Below, in pieces: positions 7,098 to 12,868 of a DNA stretch of 16,701 nt. The stretch covers positions 1-16,701 of the forward strand of contig DCHC01000028.1 in assembly GCA_002314755.1 (NCBI GenBank). The letters are read 5' to 3'. Made by a program: the position numbers and the translations under genes. Source of the stretch: Faecalibacterium sp. UBA1762 (lineage in GTDB: Bacteria > Bacillota > Clostridia > Oscillospirales > Ruminococcaceae). Within the stretch, counting starts at the first letter, position 1. The number at the start of each line of letters is the position of its first letter. The notes below the pieces were generated by a model. It worked only from the letters and a program-made list of their open reading frames with translations. It was not told the origin of the DNA and made no database searches.

Positions 7098-7448
7098 TCA
7101 GCAGTGACAGGTGTGAAAGATGACATCAAAAGAAATGGGGCTTTGCGCCTCTTTGCACCATTTTTTTCGCCAATCGGTCATCTCCGGGGTGGAATCCTCC
7201 ACCCAAAAACCCTCTGCGCCCGCATTTTGCCCAATAGCGACTGTGGCGCGCAGAATTCCGTCCAACAGGGTGGGATCCTTGGTCTGGGCATACAATACCC
7301 GAACCAGCCTGTCTTCCAGCCGGTACAAACTGTAGCCGGTGCAGCCGGTGCCGTCGCTGACGATCACGCCGTCCAGATCCCCTTCAAAGCGGCCCCTATT
7401 AAAAATATCAATGATTTCCTGTTCCTCTATGGGTTTGATGGTGATCAT
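7098..7448 (-). CDS. Small hypothetical protein, weakly acetyltransferase-like
   Basis: A 116-residue protein starting at ATG 7446-7448, preceded by GGAGGAACAGAGC. The frame opens further upstream, but only this start has a ribosome binding site. It begins MITIKPIEEQEIIDIFNRG, has a beta-strand-like section (GVIVSDGTGCTGYSLYRLED, RVLYAQTKDP), then a helix with LLDGILRATVAIGQNAGAEG, and ends in a Cys/His-containing tail (HTCHC). The strand order and the helix after the central strands recall a GNAT acetyltransferase fold, but I see no clear acetyl-CoA loop (Q/RxxGxG/A). The start overlaps the last 41 bases of rluB in another frame, implying translational coupling. It is the last gene of the scpA-to-rluB operon, with no obvious terminator behind it. 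Function unknown. Confidence 0.7.
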   Translation of the reverse strand: MITIKPIEEQEIIDIFNRGRFEGDLDGVIVSDGTGCTGYSLYRLEDRLVRVLYAQTKDPTLLDGILRATVAIGQNAGAEGFWVEDSTPEMTDWRKKWCKEAQSPISFDVIFHTCHC

Positions 7449-8304
7449 GCTCTGTTCCTCCTTTGGTCTGGTTTCCCGTAGCATTTTTTCTGTTAAAGCC
7501 TTCCCGTTTTTCATGGTTTACCTTCCGCTTTGTGGCGAGCTGCTGGGCACGGGCAGTCCGGTTTTGGGCCTCCGATTTTTTGGCGCTGGCACGCAGACCG
7601 TTAATCTCGGCGGCTGTCAGCTCCCGATACCGGCCGGGCTGCAACATACCCAGCCGCACCGGGCCGTAGCTGATACGGCGCAGGCGGGCGACCTGCAGAC
7701 CGACGGCGTCACACATACGGCGAATCTGACGGTTTTTACCCTCTTTAATGGTGATTTCCATCACGGTACGACCGGGTTCATCCGCCACCACACGAATCAC
7801 CGCCGGACGGGTCCGATCCCCGTCATCCAACACCACACCGTTGCTCATCTCCACAATCTGATGTTCCAATGCCCGGGGATGCACCGTCACCCGGTAGGTT
7901 TTGGAAACCCCGTGGGATGGATGGCTAAGCAGGTTGGCAAAATCGCCGTCGTTGGTGAATAGCAACAGACCCTCACTGTCCTTATCTAACCGACCGATGG
8001 GATATACCCGTACCGGCGTGCCCTGCAGCAGCTCCACGACGGTTTTTCTGCCACGTTCATCGCTCATTGTGGTCACATAGCCCCGGGGCTTATGTAACAT
8101 ATAATAGTAATATTCAGCGTGCTTGGGGATATAGATGTTCTGACCGTCTACCGCCAGCAGATCCTTTTGGGTATCCATCTTATCCCCTATGCTCACCGGC
8201 CGGCCATTCAGGGTCACCCTGCCCTCGGCAATAATCTGCTCCGCAGCACGGCGGCTGCATAGTCCCTGCTCGCTTAAAACCTTTTGTATCCGGACATCTC
8301 TCAT
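7408..8304 (-). CDS. rluB: 23S rRNA pseudouridine synthase, RluB/RsuA family
   Basis: A 298-residue protein with an N-terminal S4 RNA-binding domain (about 1-60; RIQKVLSEQGLCSRRAAEQI) and the RsuA/RluB/E/F catalytic domain. The signature GRLDKDSEGLLLFTNDG at 104-120 supplies the catalytic Asp107, and KEGKNRQIRRMCDAVG near 188-203 is the second family motif. Such enzymes isomerise specific uridines in ribosomal RNA; RluB acts on a helix in domain V of 23S rRNA. The family normally ends near residue 240. Here a basic, low-complexity tail of about 58 residues (KRKVNHEKREGFNRKNA and onward) continues into the start of the next gene. AAAGGATC precedes the ATG. It follows ytfJ by 30 bases in a gene order known from many Firmicutes. 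Function is solid; which family member is less sure. Confidence 0.9.
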   Translation of the reverse strand: MRDVRIQKVLSEQGLCSRRAAEQIIAEGRVTLNGRPVSIGDKMDTQKDLLAVDGQNIYIPKHAEYYYYMLHKPRGYVTTMSDERGRKTVVELLQGTPVRVYPIGRLDKDSEGLLLFTNDGDFANLLSHPSHGVSKTYRVTVHPRALEHQIVEMSNGVVLDDGDRTRPAVIRVVADEPGRTVMEITIKEGKNRQIRRMCDAVGLQVARLRRISYGPVRLGMLQPGRYRELTAAEINGLRASAKKSEAQNRTARAQQLATKRKVNHEKREGFNRKNATGNQTKGGTEHDHHQTHRGTGNH

Positions 8305-8334
8305 ACTGTATGATCCTTTCTGAAAAGGGGAAAA

Positions 8335-8742
8335 TTACTGTTTTTCCGTCTTATCGGCGTCCGCTTTTTTATCTGCCCATAAACCGGTGATTTTGTTGAT
8401 CACATCCGGCAGCAAATCCAGGGCACAATCCATCGCACCGGGCTTAGCATTGACCTGCAGCAGCCGCACCTCACCCTCGGGGGGAATGACCAAAAAAGCC
8501 ACCGGAACCACCGACACCCCTGCGCCGGAGCCGCCGCCGAACATATCCCGCTGCGCCTTTGCGCCCACATCACTGCCGCCGGTCGCAAAGCCGTACGACA
8601 CCTTGGAAACCGGAAGAATAACCGTTCCATTCTGTGCGGTAATGGGCTTTCCGATCACGGAATCTCCGTCTGCCATCTCATGTATTCTTTGTAAAGTGAC
8701 ATCCATCATGCTATTAATGGGGTGATTTTCCCGATTGCTCAT
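8335..8742 (-). CDS. ytfJ: YtfJ/GerW-family sporulation-associated protein
   Basis: A 135-residue protein with the family pattern: an N-terminal helix around SMMDVTLQRIHEM, then VIGKPITAQNGTVILPVSKV, a Gly/Ser-rich segment (about 51-75, with FGGGSGAGVSVVPVAFLVI), and a C-terminal amphipathic stretch (LDLLPDVINKI). In Bacillus subtilis the homologue is linked to spore germination and lysozyme sensitivity (GerW), but the family is widespread in Clostridia and its molecular function is unclear. The Gly-rich central region and absence of a signal peptide fit a cytoplasmic protein. GAGGT precedes the ATG. It lies directly behind the DUF2953 (YtfI) gene, the same pairing as in Bacillus, which strengthens both assignments. 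Confidence 0.85.
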   Translation of the reverse strand: MSNRENHPINSMMDVTLQRIHEMADGDSVIGKPITAQNGTVILPVSKVSYGFATGGSDVGAKAQRDMFGGGSGAGVSVVPVAFLVIPPEGEVRLLQVNAKPGAMDCALDLLPDVINKITGLWADKKADADKTEKQ

Positions 8743-8804
8743 AATTGTACCTCACTTTCTGATGATCTCTATAGAATATGCCGACTTGTCTGTGTGCAAG
8801 CCGC

Positions 8805-9500
8805 TTATTTACCTTCTTTAGAACTCTTTTTTCTGTTTACGGGCAGCAAGCCCTCTTTTTCCAACTGCAAAAGCAGGGCAATCACCGCAATGAGCAGCGG
8901 CAGCAGCTGACCGACAACCTTGCCGGATATCTCCAGCTGATCCTGCGCGTCATTCGAATAATCCGGATAAAAAACCGCTTTATCCCAGTGCAGTTGCAAA
9001 AAGCTGCGAAGGGCGGCGTCCAACCCTGCTGCGACGGCATAGGCGGCGCCAACATCCCGTGCGGTTTGTGCAGCATCCTCCCCGTGGATCGGGATAAAAA
9101 ACCGCAGCTTGCGAAAGGAAAGTACCCGAAACACCGCCCGTAAAAACGCCCCTGCGGCTTCCAGCAGCTGCGGCAGCTTACGGATAAAGGCTGCCGCCTT
9201 TTTGCGCTGCACCCATTTTTTGCGTTTTTCCTGTTCCTGCCGGGACTTTTCATCTTCCGACTGACGGGACTGCCCCCCCTCCCGCTGTGGATGACTTTTT
9301 TCGGAATCCTCCCCTTTGGGGATCAGCCTGCTCAAATCTATCCGAAAAAACAGCAGCTGCAGTCGTATCTGGGTCAGACCGGGTTTACAATCTACGGCAA
9401 GCGCCACCGGCATAAGCAGTACAATAATTGCCAGCAGAAAAACCACCAGCAAAACCCATCCTACCCAGATGCACACGGTAGCCAAATCACTGACCCCCAT
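8805..9500 (-). CDS. DUF2953 domain membrane protein (YtfI-like)
   Basis: A 231-residue protein with one clear N-terminal membrane helix (about 8-36, TVCIWVGWVLLVVFLLAIIV), a short strand-rich region typical of DUF2953 (VALAVDCKPGLTQIRLQLLF), and a strongly charged Gln/Lys/Glu linker (about 62-97). A domain follows with FRKLRFFIPIHGEDAAQTARDVGAAY, quoted here as two parts: FRKLRFFIPIHGED and AAQTARDVGAAY. Near the C-terminus is a hydrophobic stretch, VVGQLLPLLIAVIALLLQL. The family has no firm function; members sit beside ytfJ in sporulating Firmicutes, and a link to spore formation is only contextual. The start has AAGGGA about nine bases upstream and lies 19 bases after the scpB stop. The family assignment rests on overall pattern plus gene order. 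Confidence 0.72.
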   Translation of the reverse strand: MGVSDLATVCIWVGWVLLVVFLLAIIVLLMPVALAVDCKPGLTQIRLQLLFFRIDLSRLIPKGEDSEKSHPQREGGQSRQSEDEKSRQEQEKRKKWVQRKKAAAFIRKLPQLLEAAGAFLRAVFRVLSFRKLRFFIPIHGEDAAQTARDVGAAYAVAAGLDAALRSFLQLHWDKAVFYPDYSNDAQDQLEISGKVVGQLLPLLIAVIALLLQLEKEGLLPVNRKKSSKEGK

Positions 9501-9519
9501 TCCGTTTGATCCCTTCAGA

Positions 9520-10119
9520 TCATTCTTCCGCTATCCGTTCCATCTCGGTCTGAAGTCTCTCCGGCTGCTGAGCGTCCTCTAAAAGTGGCAGCTCCCCGTT
9601 CAAAGTATCCTCAGTGTGCAGGGGCGGCAGCTGATCCAGCCCCGTCATATCGAAGCATCGCAGAAAGTGATCCGTGGTGACAAAGCTGACCGGATGCCCG
9701 GGCAGGTCCAACCTGCCGGCCTCTTCTATCAGTCCCCTGGATACCAGGGTCTGTACCGAGCTAGCAGAATCTACCCCACGGACCTGATCAATAAACGCAC
9801 GGGAAACCGGCTGGTTATACGCAACAATTGCCAGCACCTCCAGTGCCGCATTTGAAAGCGGCATATTGCGCCGGGTATCCAGCAGATTGCGAACCGGTTC
9901 GGCATACTCATTTTTGGTCACAAACTGCCAGCGATCCGCCAGCTGCATCAAAAAGAAGCCGTGATGAGCATCCTCATACTCCTGTTTGATATCCGCCAAT
10001 AGACCGGATACCTCCGCAGGCTCCAATTCCATTGCCTGTGCAAGCTGTGTTGCCGAAACCGGCTCTCCTACGGCAAAAAGCATTGCCTCCAAGGCTTCTT
10101 TCGCCCACTGTATATTCAT
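9520..10119 (-). CDS. scpB: Segregation and condensation protein B
   Basis: A 199-residue protein. ScpB is a non-SMC subunit that dimerises and, with ScpA, completes the SMC condensin complex that compacts and separates chromosomes. It shows the two winged-helix halves of the family: an N-terminal part starting WAKEALEAMLFAVGEPVS, and a second with LSNAALEVLAIVAYNQPVSR near 107-126, IDQVRGVDSASSVQTLVSRG and the SFVTTDHFLRCFDM ending helix. The frame is open to 10182, but ATG 10117-10119 is chosen because AAAGGAAC lies just upstream and the family begins near here. That leaves a 46-base gap after scpA instead of an overlap. The order scpA-scpB is standard. Certainty is high; the start is the only doubt. 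Confidence 0.94.
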   Translation of the reverse strand: MNIQWAKEALEAMLFAVGEPVSATQLAQAMELEPAEVSGLLADIKQEYEDAHHGFFLMQLADRWQFVTKNEYAEPVRNLLDTRRNMPLSNAALEVLAIVAYNQPVSRAFIDQVRGVDSASSVQTLVSRGLIEEAGRLDLPGHPVSFVTTDHFLRCFDMTGLDQLPPLHTEDTLNGELPLLEDAQQPERLQTEMERIAEE

Positions 10120-10165
10120 AAAAAGTTCCTTTCCGAATCCTGCAAATTTGTCATTGCCCCGGCTA

Positions 10166-10915
10166 TCATTCTTCCGCGACAACCTCCCCGCGGCGATGCT
10201 CTCTGGTCAGTGAGAGCTGCTGATCCTCATCGATCCGTACCCGACCGGCACGAACCAGCTCCAACACTGCTAAAAAGGTGGCAACCGTCTCACTGCGGGT
10301 ACAGCCGGTTGAAAAAAAGCTTTGCAGCTGCCGACCGGTGGTTTTGACCAAACCTCTCAACAGATGGACAATCCGGCTGGATACGCTGACCACCGGTGCG
10401 CTGACCAACGGCTCAAAATTCTGCTGCGAGACCGTTTTTTGGGGCACGGCCTTCCCTTTGGCCGCAAGCAATGCCTGACGAAGGATCTCCGGGCTGTGAT
10501 GGACCCGATAGAGTGTATCCTCTTCCAGCTTTGCGGGCGGTCGGGTGGCGTAAAATACCCTGCCATACCGCTGACCGAGCTTTTGCGCAATTTCTTTGCA
10601 GGCACTGTATTCCACCAGCAAGCCCGTCAGTTCTTCCTTCAGGCGTTCCTGCTCCTCGGTGCGAGGCAGCAAAAAGACGGATTTCATATAAATCAGCCGG
10701 GCTGACATCTCCACAAACTCGCTTGCGGCGTCCATCCCGTTGCTTCTGCCCTGTCGGACGATTTCCAGATATTGGTCGATCAGCTCCATAATACGAATAT
10801 CATAGATATTCATTTTATTTTTAGATACCAGCGTCAGCAACAGGTCAAGCGGACCCTCAAACTGCGCCAGAGAAAATGTCATCTCCATAACCGGATACTG
10901 TTTTTCCTTTCCCAT
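10166..10915 (-). CDS. scpA: Segregation and condensation protein A (kleisin)
   Basis: A protein of about 249 residues. ScpA is the kleisin that bridges SMC heads and binds ScpB in the bacterial condensin. The N-terminal hallmark LAQFEGPLDLLLTLVSKNKM is followed by NIYDIRIMELIDQYLEIV, and the C-terminal winged helix is visible around VATFLAVLELVRAGRVRIDE. Length fits the family (about 240-260). The ATG at 10913-10915 is used. A TTG just before it (10916-10918) and an internal ATG ten codons in are alternatives, because the nearest AGGAG lies unusually far (about 20 bases) upstream and an AAAGGA precedes the internal ATG. It is the first gene of the scpA-to-rluB operon. Confidence 0.94.
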   Translation of the reverse strand: MGKEKQYPVMEMTFSLAQFEGPLDLLLTLVSKNKMNIYDIRIMELIDQYLEIVRQGRSNGMDAASEFVEMSARLIYMKSVFLLPRTEEQERLKEELTGLLVEYSACKEIAQKLGQRYGRVFYATRPPAKLEEDTLYRVHHSPEILRQALLAAKGKAVPQKTVSQQNFEPLVSAPVVSVSSRIVHLLRGLVKTTGRQLQSFFSTGCTRSETVATFLAVLELVRAGRVRIDEDQQLSLTREHRRGEVVAEE

Positions 10916-11003
10916 CAAAAGCTTGCGCAGTGGGTTCTCCTCAGGTACTCCGAAAAATCAATCCGGCTGAACGCACACACTACACCATTATATTATTCAT
11001 AAT

Positions 11004-11033
11004 ATTATACCCTATTTACAGGTCCTATTACAA
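11004..11033 (-). promoter_or_regulatory. Promoter of the scpA operon
   Basis: On the minus strand TTGTAA (11028-11033) and a perfect TATAAT (11004-11009) are 18 bases apart, with a TG-poor but AT-rich surround. It leaves a leader of about 80 bases before scpA. The rest of the 274-base gap between scpA and rpmB holds only AT-rich sequence, the rpmB promoter and one short palindrome. Confidence 0.6.
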
Positions 11034-11109
11034 GCTTTTTCCCGAAAAAAGCAACAGAAACCTGCAAAGAAAATCTTTTCAAGGGACTTTTTCAGATTCT
11101 CGCAAAATA

Positions 11110-11126
11110 TTTTGATAATATCAAAA
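11110..11126. repeat. Perfect palindrome upstream of the rpmB promoter
   Basis: TTTTGATA-A-TATCAAAA is an 8-bp perfect inverted repeat around one central base, ending eight bases before the -35 box of the rpmB promoter. It is too AT-rich to be a terminator. It could be an operator or simply AT-rich chance sequence. Confidence 0.45.
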
Positions 11127-11133
11127 AAAAGAC

Positions 11134-11162
11134 TTGATTTTTTTCGTAATCTTTGATAAACT
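11134..11162 (+). promoter_or_regulatory. Promoter of rpmB
   Basis: TTGATT (11134-11139) and TAAACT (11157-11162) are 17 bases apart, 30 bases upstream of the rpmB start and just before its AAAAGGAGGTG ribosome binding site. The short leader fits a ribosomal protein gene. Confidence 0.6.
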
Positions 11163-11192
11163 AATTAAGCTATTGAAAAGGAGGTGCAGATA

Positions 11193-11381
11193 ATGGCAAA
11201 ATGTGATGTTTGCGGAAAGGGCGTTACCTTTGGAATTAAGGTCTCCCATTCCCATCGTCGTTCTAACAGAACTTGGAAACCGAATGTTGTCCGGGTCAAG
11301 GCGATTGTTGACGGCAGCCCCCGTTATATCCACGCCTGCACCCGTTGCCTGCGCTCTGGTAAGGTCACTCGTGCGATCTAA
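11193..11381 (+). CDS. rpmB: 50S ribosomal protein L28
   Basis: A 62-residue basic protein of the large ribosomal subunit. It begins MAKCDVCGKGVTFGIKVSHS with the L28-typical HRRSNRTWKPNVVRVKA segment. Two CxxC pairs (Cys4/Cys7 and Cys49/Cys52) make this the zinc-binding form, which many bacteria alternate with a zinc-independent paralogue. The frame is open a little upstream (GTG at 11184), but ATG 11193 directly follows AAGGAGGTG and is the family start. It is monocistronic, as commonly seen in Firmicutes, and converges on the HU gene through two hairpins. Confidence 0.97.
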   Translation: MAKCDVCGKGVTFGIKVSHSHRRSNRTWKPNVVRVKAIVDGSPRYIHACTRCLRSGKVTRAI

Positions 11382-11402
11382 TCCCGTGTTTCGGCATTCA
11401 CA

Positions 11403-11437
11403 CCCCGTTTGTTCTGCGTACCGCAGAGCAGACGGGG
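11403..11437 (+). terminator. Intrinsic terminator of rpmB
   Basis: CCCCGT (11403-11408) pairs with ACGGGG (11432-11437) and an inner stem TCTGCG/CGCAGA (11413-11418 with 11422-11427) closes a three-base loop. TTTT follows at 11438-11441. It lies 21 bases after the rpmB stop. Confidence 0.8.
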
Positions 11438-11473
11438 TTTTCCATTTTCAGCCGGACACACCGAAAAAATAAA

Positions 11474-11507
11474 CGGCCGTTATCGCAGCTTAGTACGATA
11501 GCGGCCG
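11474..11507. terminator. Bidirectional terminator between rpmB and the HU gene
   Basis: CGGCCG-T-TATCG (11474-11485) pairs with CGATA-G-CGGCCG (11496-11507) around a ten-base loop, with a run of seven T on the plus side and TTTATTTTTT on the minus side. It backs up the rpmB terminator and ends HU transcription, which stops at 11534. Confidence 0.85.
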
Positions 11508-11533
11508 ATTTTTTTAATACTGTCTAAACCGGA

Positions 11534-11809
11534 TTAGCCTTCAACAGCATCCTTCAGAGCCTTACCGGCCTTGAAAGCGGGAACCTTGTGAGCAGCAATC
11601 TCAATGCGCTGCTTGGTGCTGGGGTTCATGCTGGTACGGGCAGCACGCTCACGAACCTCAAAAGTACCAAAACCAATCAGAGAAATCTTATCGCCCTCCT
11701 TCAGGGCAGCAACCATTGCATCCAGAGCAGCGTTAATTGCTTTCTCTGCAACCTTCTTCTCCATACCGGCATCTGCGGCAACCTTAGCAATCAGCTCAGC
11801 TTTAGTCAT
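11534..11809 (-). CDS. hup: HU-family histone-like DNA-binding protein
   Basis: A 91-residue nucleoid protein that bends and wraps DNA as a dimer. It begins MTKAELIAKVAADAGM, has the dimer helices, the IGFGTFEVRERAAR strand at 45-58, and the arm with NPST at 62-65. Pro63 is the residue expected to intercalate into DNA. Length and motifs match HU exactly. Although the frame opens to 11836, ATG 11807-11809 follows GGAGGAAAG and is the family start. It lies 100 bases behind mazG, a frequent arrangement in Clostridia, so it may be partly co-transcribed; TTGCCG and TAAATA on the minus strand 16 bases apart (within 11838-11865) could give it its own promoter. Confidence 0.97.
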   Translation of the reverse strand: MTKAELIAKVAADAGMEKKVAEKAINAALDAMVAALKEGDKISLIGFGTFEVRERAARTSMNPSTKQRIEIAAHKVPAFKAGKALKDAVEG

Positions 11810-11909
11810 TTTACTTTCCTCCAGAATATCTTTCAATTATTTATTTCCATGAGAATAATCGGCAAAACTCTGCCAATTCTCAGAGAATACAACCTGTACC
11901 GGAACAGTA

Positions 11910-12629
11910 TTATTTTTCCGGTTCTGTCACCCGCTGTAAAAAGCGTTTGTTTTCATCCGCAAGCACCTGTTCTGCCCCGATATCCCAGGCATTTGCCAGC
12001 CCGCACAAACCGTGCAAAAGCTCCCCCAGACGTTTTTCTTTTTCCTGCCGGGGTTCATCCCCGGCCTGCAACAGAGCTTGCAGATTTTCGGTCAGCTGCT
12101 GTCCGGTATACTCCCGGGTTTGGGCAACAAGCCCGTGACGCATGGCTCGCTTATGCTGTTTTTGTGCCTGAATCAGCGCAGGCAGACAGTTGGGAATTGC
12201 CTCCAGATCCTGTCGGGCAGTATACAGCGCTTTTTCCTTTTCCTTTAACGCCTCCCACTGCACCAGCACCTGTTCGGAGCTATCGACCCCCTCGGCGTGC
12301 GCAAAAACATGGGGATGGCGGAAAATCATCTTTTTGCAGATGCCGTCACATACGCTGTCAAAATCAAACCGACCGGCATCCTGCTCTATTCCGGCGTGAA
12401 AGACAACCTGCATCAGCACATCGCCCAACTCCTCCTGCAGCATATGTGCATCCTGCCGGTCGATGGCATCCACCACCTCGTAGGCTTCCTCTACCATACA
12501 GCTGCGGATTGAAGCATGGGTCTGCACCTTATCCCACGGGCAGCCGTCCGGAGCGCGCAGCAAACGAATTATTTCCAGCAAATCTTCCATTTTGTAAGAA
12601 TCTTTCCATAGAAAAGCTTCCGTTGCCAT
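11910..12629 (-). CDS. mazG: Nucleoside triphosphate pyrophosphohydrolase MazG
   Basis: A 239-residue protein that hydrolyses (deoxy)nucleoside triphosphates to monophosphates and pyrophosphate, cleaning the nucleotide pool. The first MazG repeat is intact: LLRAPDGCPWDKVQTHASIR with the CPWD motif (30-33), EEAYE (47-51) and EELGD (66-70), which supply the magnesium-binding acids. The second repeat, about 150-235, is recognisable (ALIQAQKQHKRAMRHG, LGELLHGLCGLANAW, ADENKRFLQRV) but has lost most acids of its EExxE motif. The protein is about 20 residues shorter than the usual 260. AAAGGGG precedes the ATG. The upstream promoter is clear. Catalysis is inferred from the family. Confidence 0.92.
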   Translation of the reverse strand: MATEAFLWKDSYKMEDLLEIIRLLRAPDGCPWDKVQTHASIRSCMVEEAYEVVDAIDRQDAHMLQEELGDVLMQVVFHAGIEQDAGRFDFDSVCDGICKKMIFRHPHVFAHAEGVDSSEQVLVQWEALKEKEKALYTARQDLEAIPNCLPALIQAQKQHKRAMRHGLVAQTREYTGQQLTENLQALLQAGDEPRQEKEKRLGELLHGLCGLANAWDIGAEQVLADENKRFLQRVTEPEK

Positions 12630-12684
12630 CTGCTACCCCTTTCTGTAACAAAACGCCCACCTTTTTAGGTGACGTAACTCTGTT

Positions 12685-12713
12685 ATTATAATGGATTTTT
12701 CCTTTTTTTTCAA
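12685..12713 (-). promoter_or_regulatory. Promoter of mazG
   Basis: On the minus strand TTGAAA (12708-12713) and a perfect TATAAT (12685-12690) are exactly 17 bases apart. Downstream a small stem CACCT/AGGTG (12658-12662 with 12667-12671) lies in the leader. This is one of the best consensus matches in the window. Confidence 0.75.
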
Positions 12714-12787
12714 GAGAAAAATCCTCTTTTTTTTGAATTTCTTGCCTGTTTCAGGATATCTTTCGCATTTTCGTAATAGTCAAAGTA

Positions 12788-12816
12788 TTGCAAAAAATAA
12801 GGAAATCATATATAAT
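12788..12816 (+). promoter_or_regulatory. Promoter of the FAD-dependent oxidoreductase gene
   Basis: TTGCAA (12788-12793) and a perfect TATAAT (12811-12816) are 17 bases apart, 52 bases upstream of the start codon, back to back with the mazG promoter. Confidence 0.72.
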
Positions 12817-12868
12817 AATATTTCGGTAAAGAATTGCAGAGCATGGAAACCTGAAGGAGGAGAGTATC

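Noticed and set aside
11110..11160. Possible riboswitch or ribosomal-protein leader upstream of rpmB
   Set aside because: The leader after the promoter is only about 25 bases, too short for a structured regulator.
11588..12691. A 367-codon frame on the plus strand across HU and mazG
   Set aside because: It runs antisense through two well-identified genes and their intergenic gap, and its translation is Pro/Arg-rich noise.
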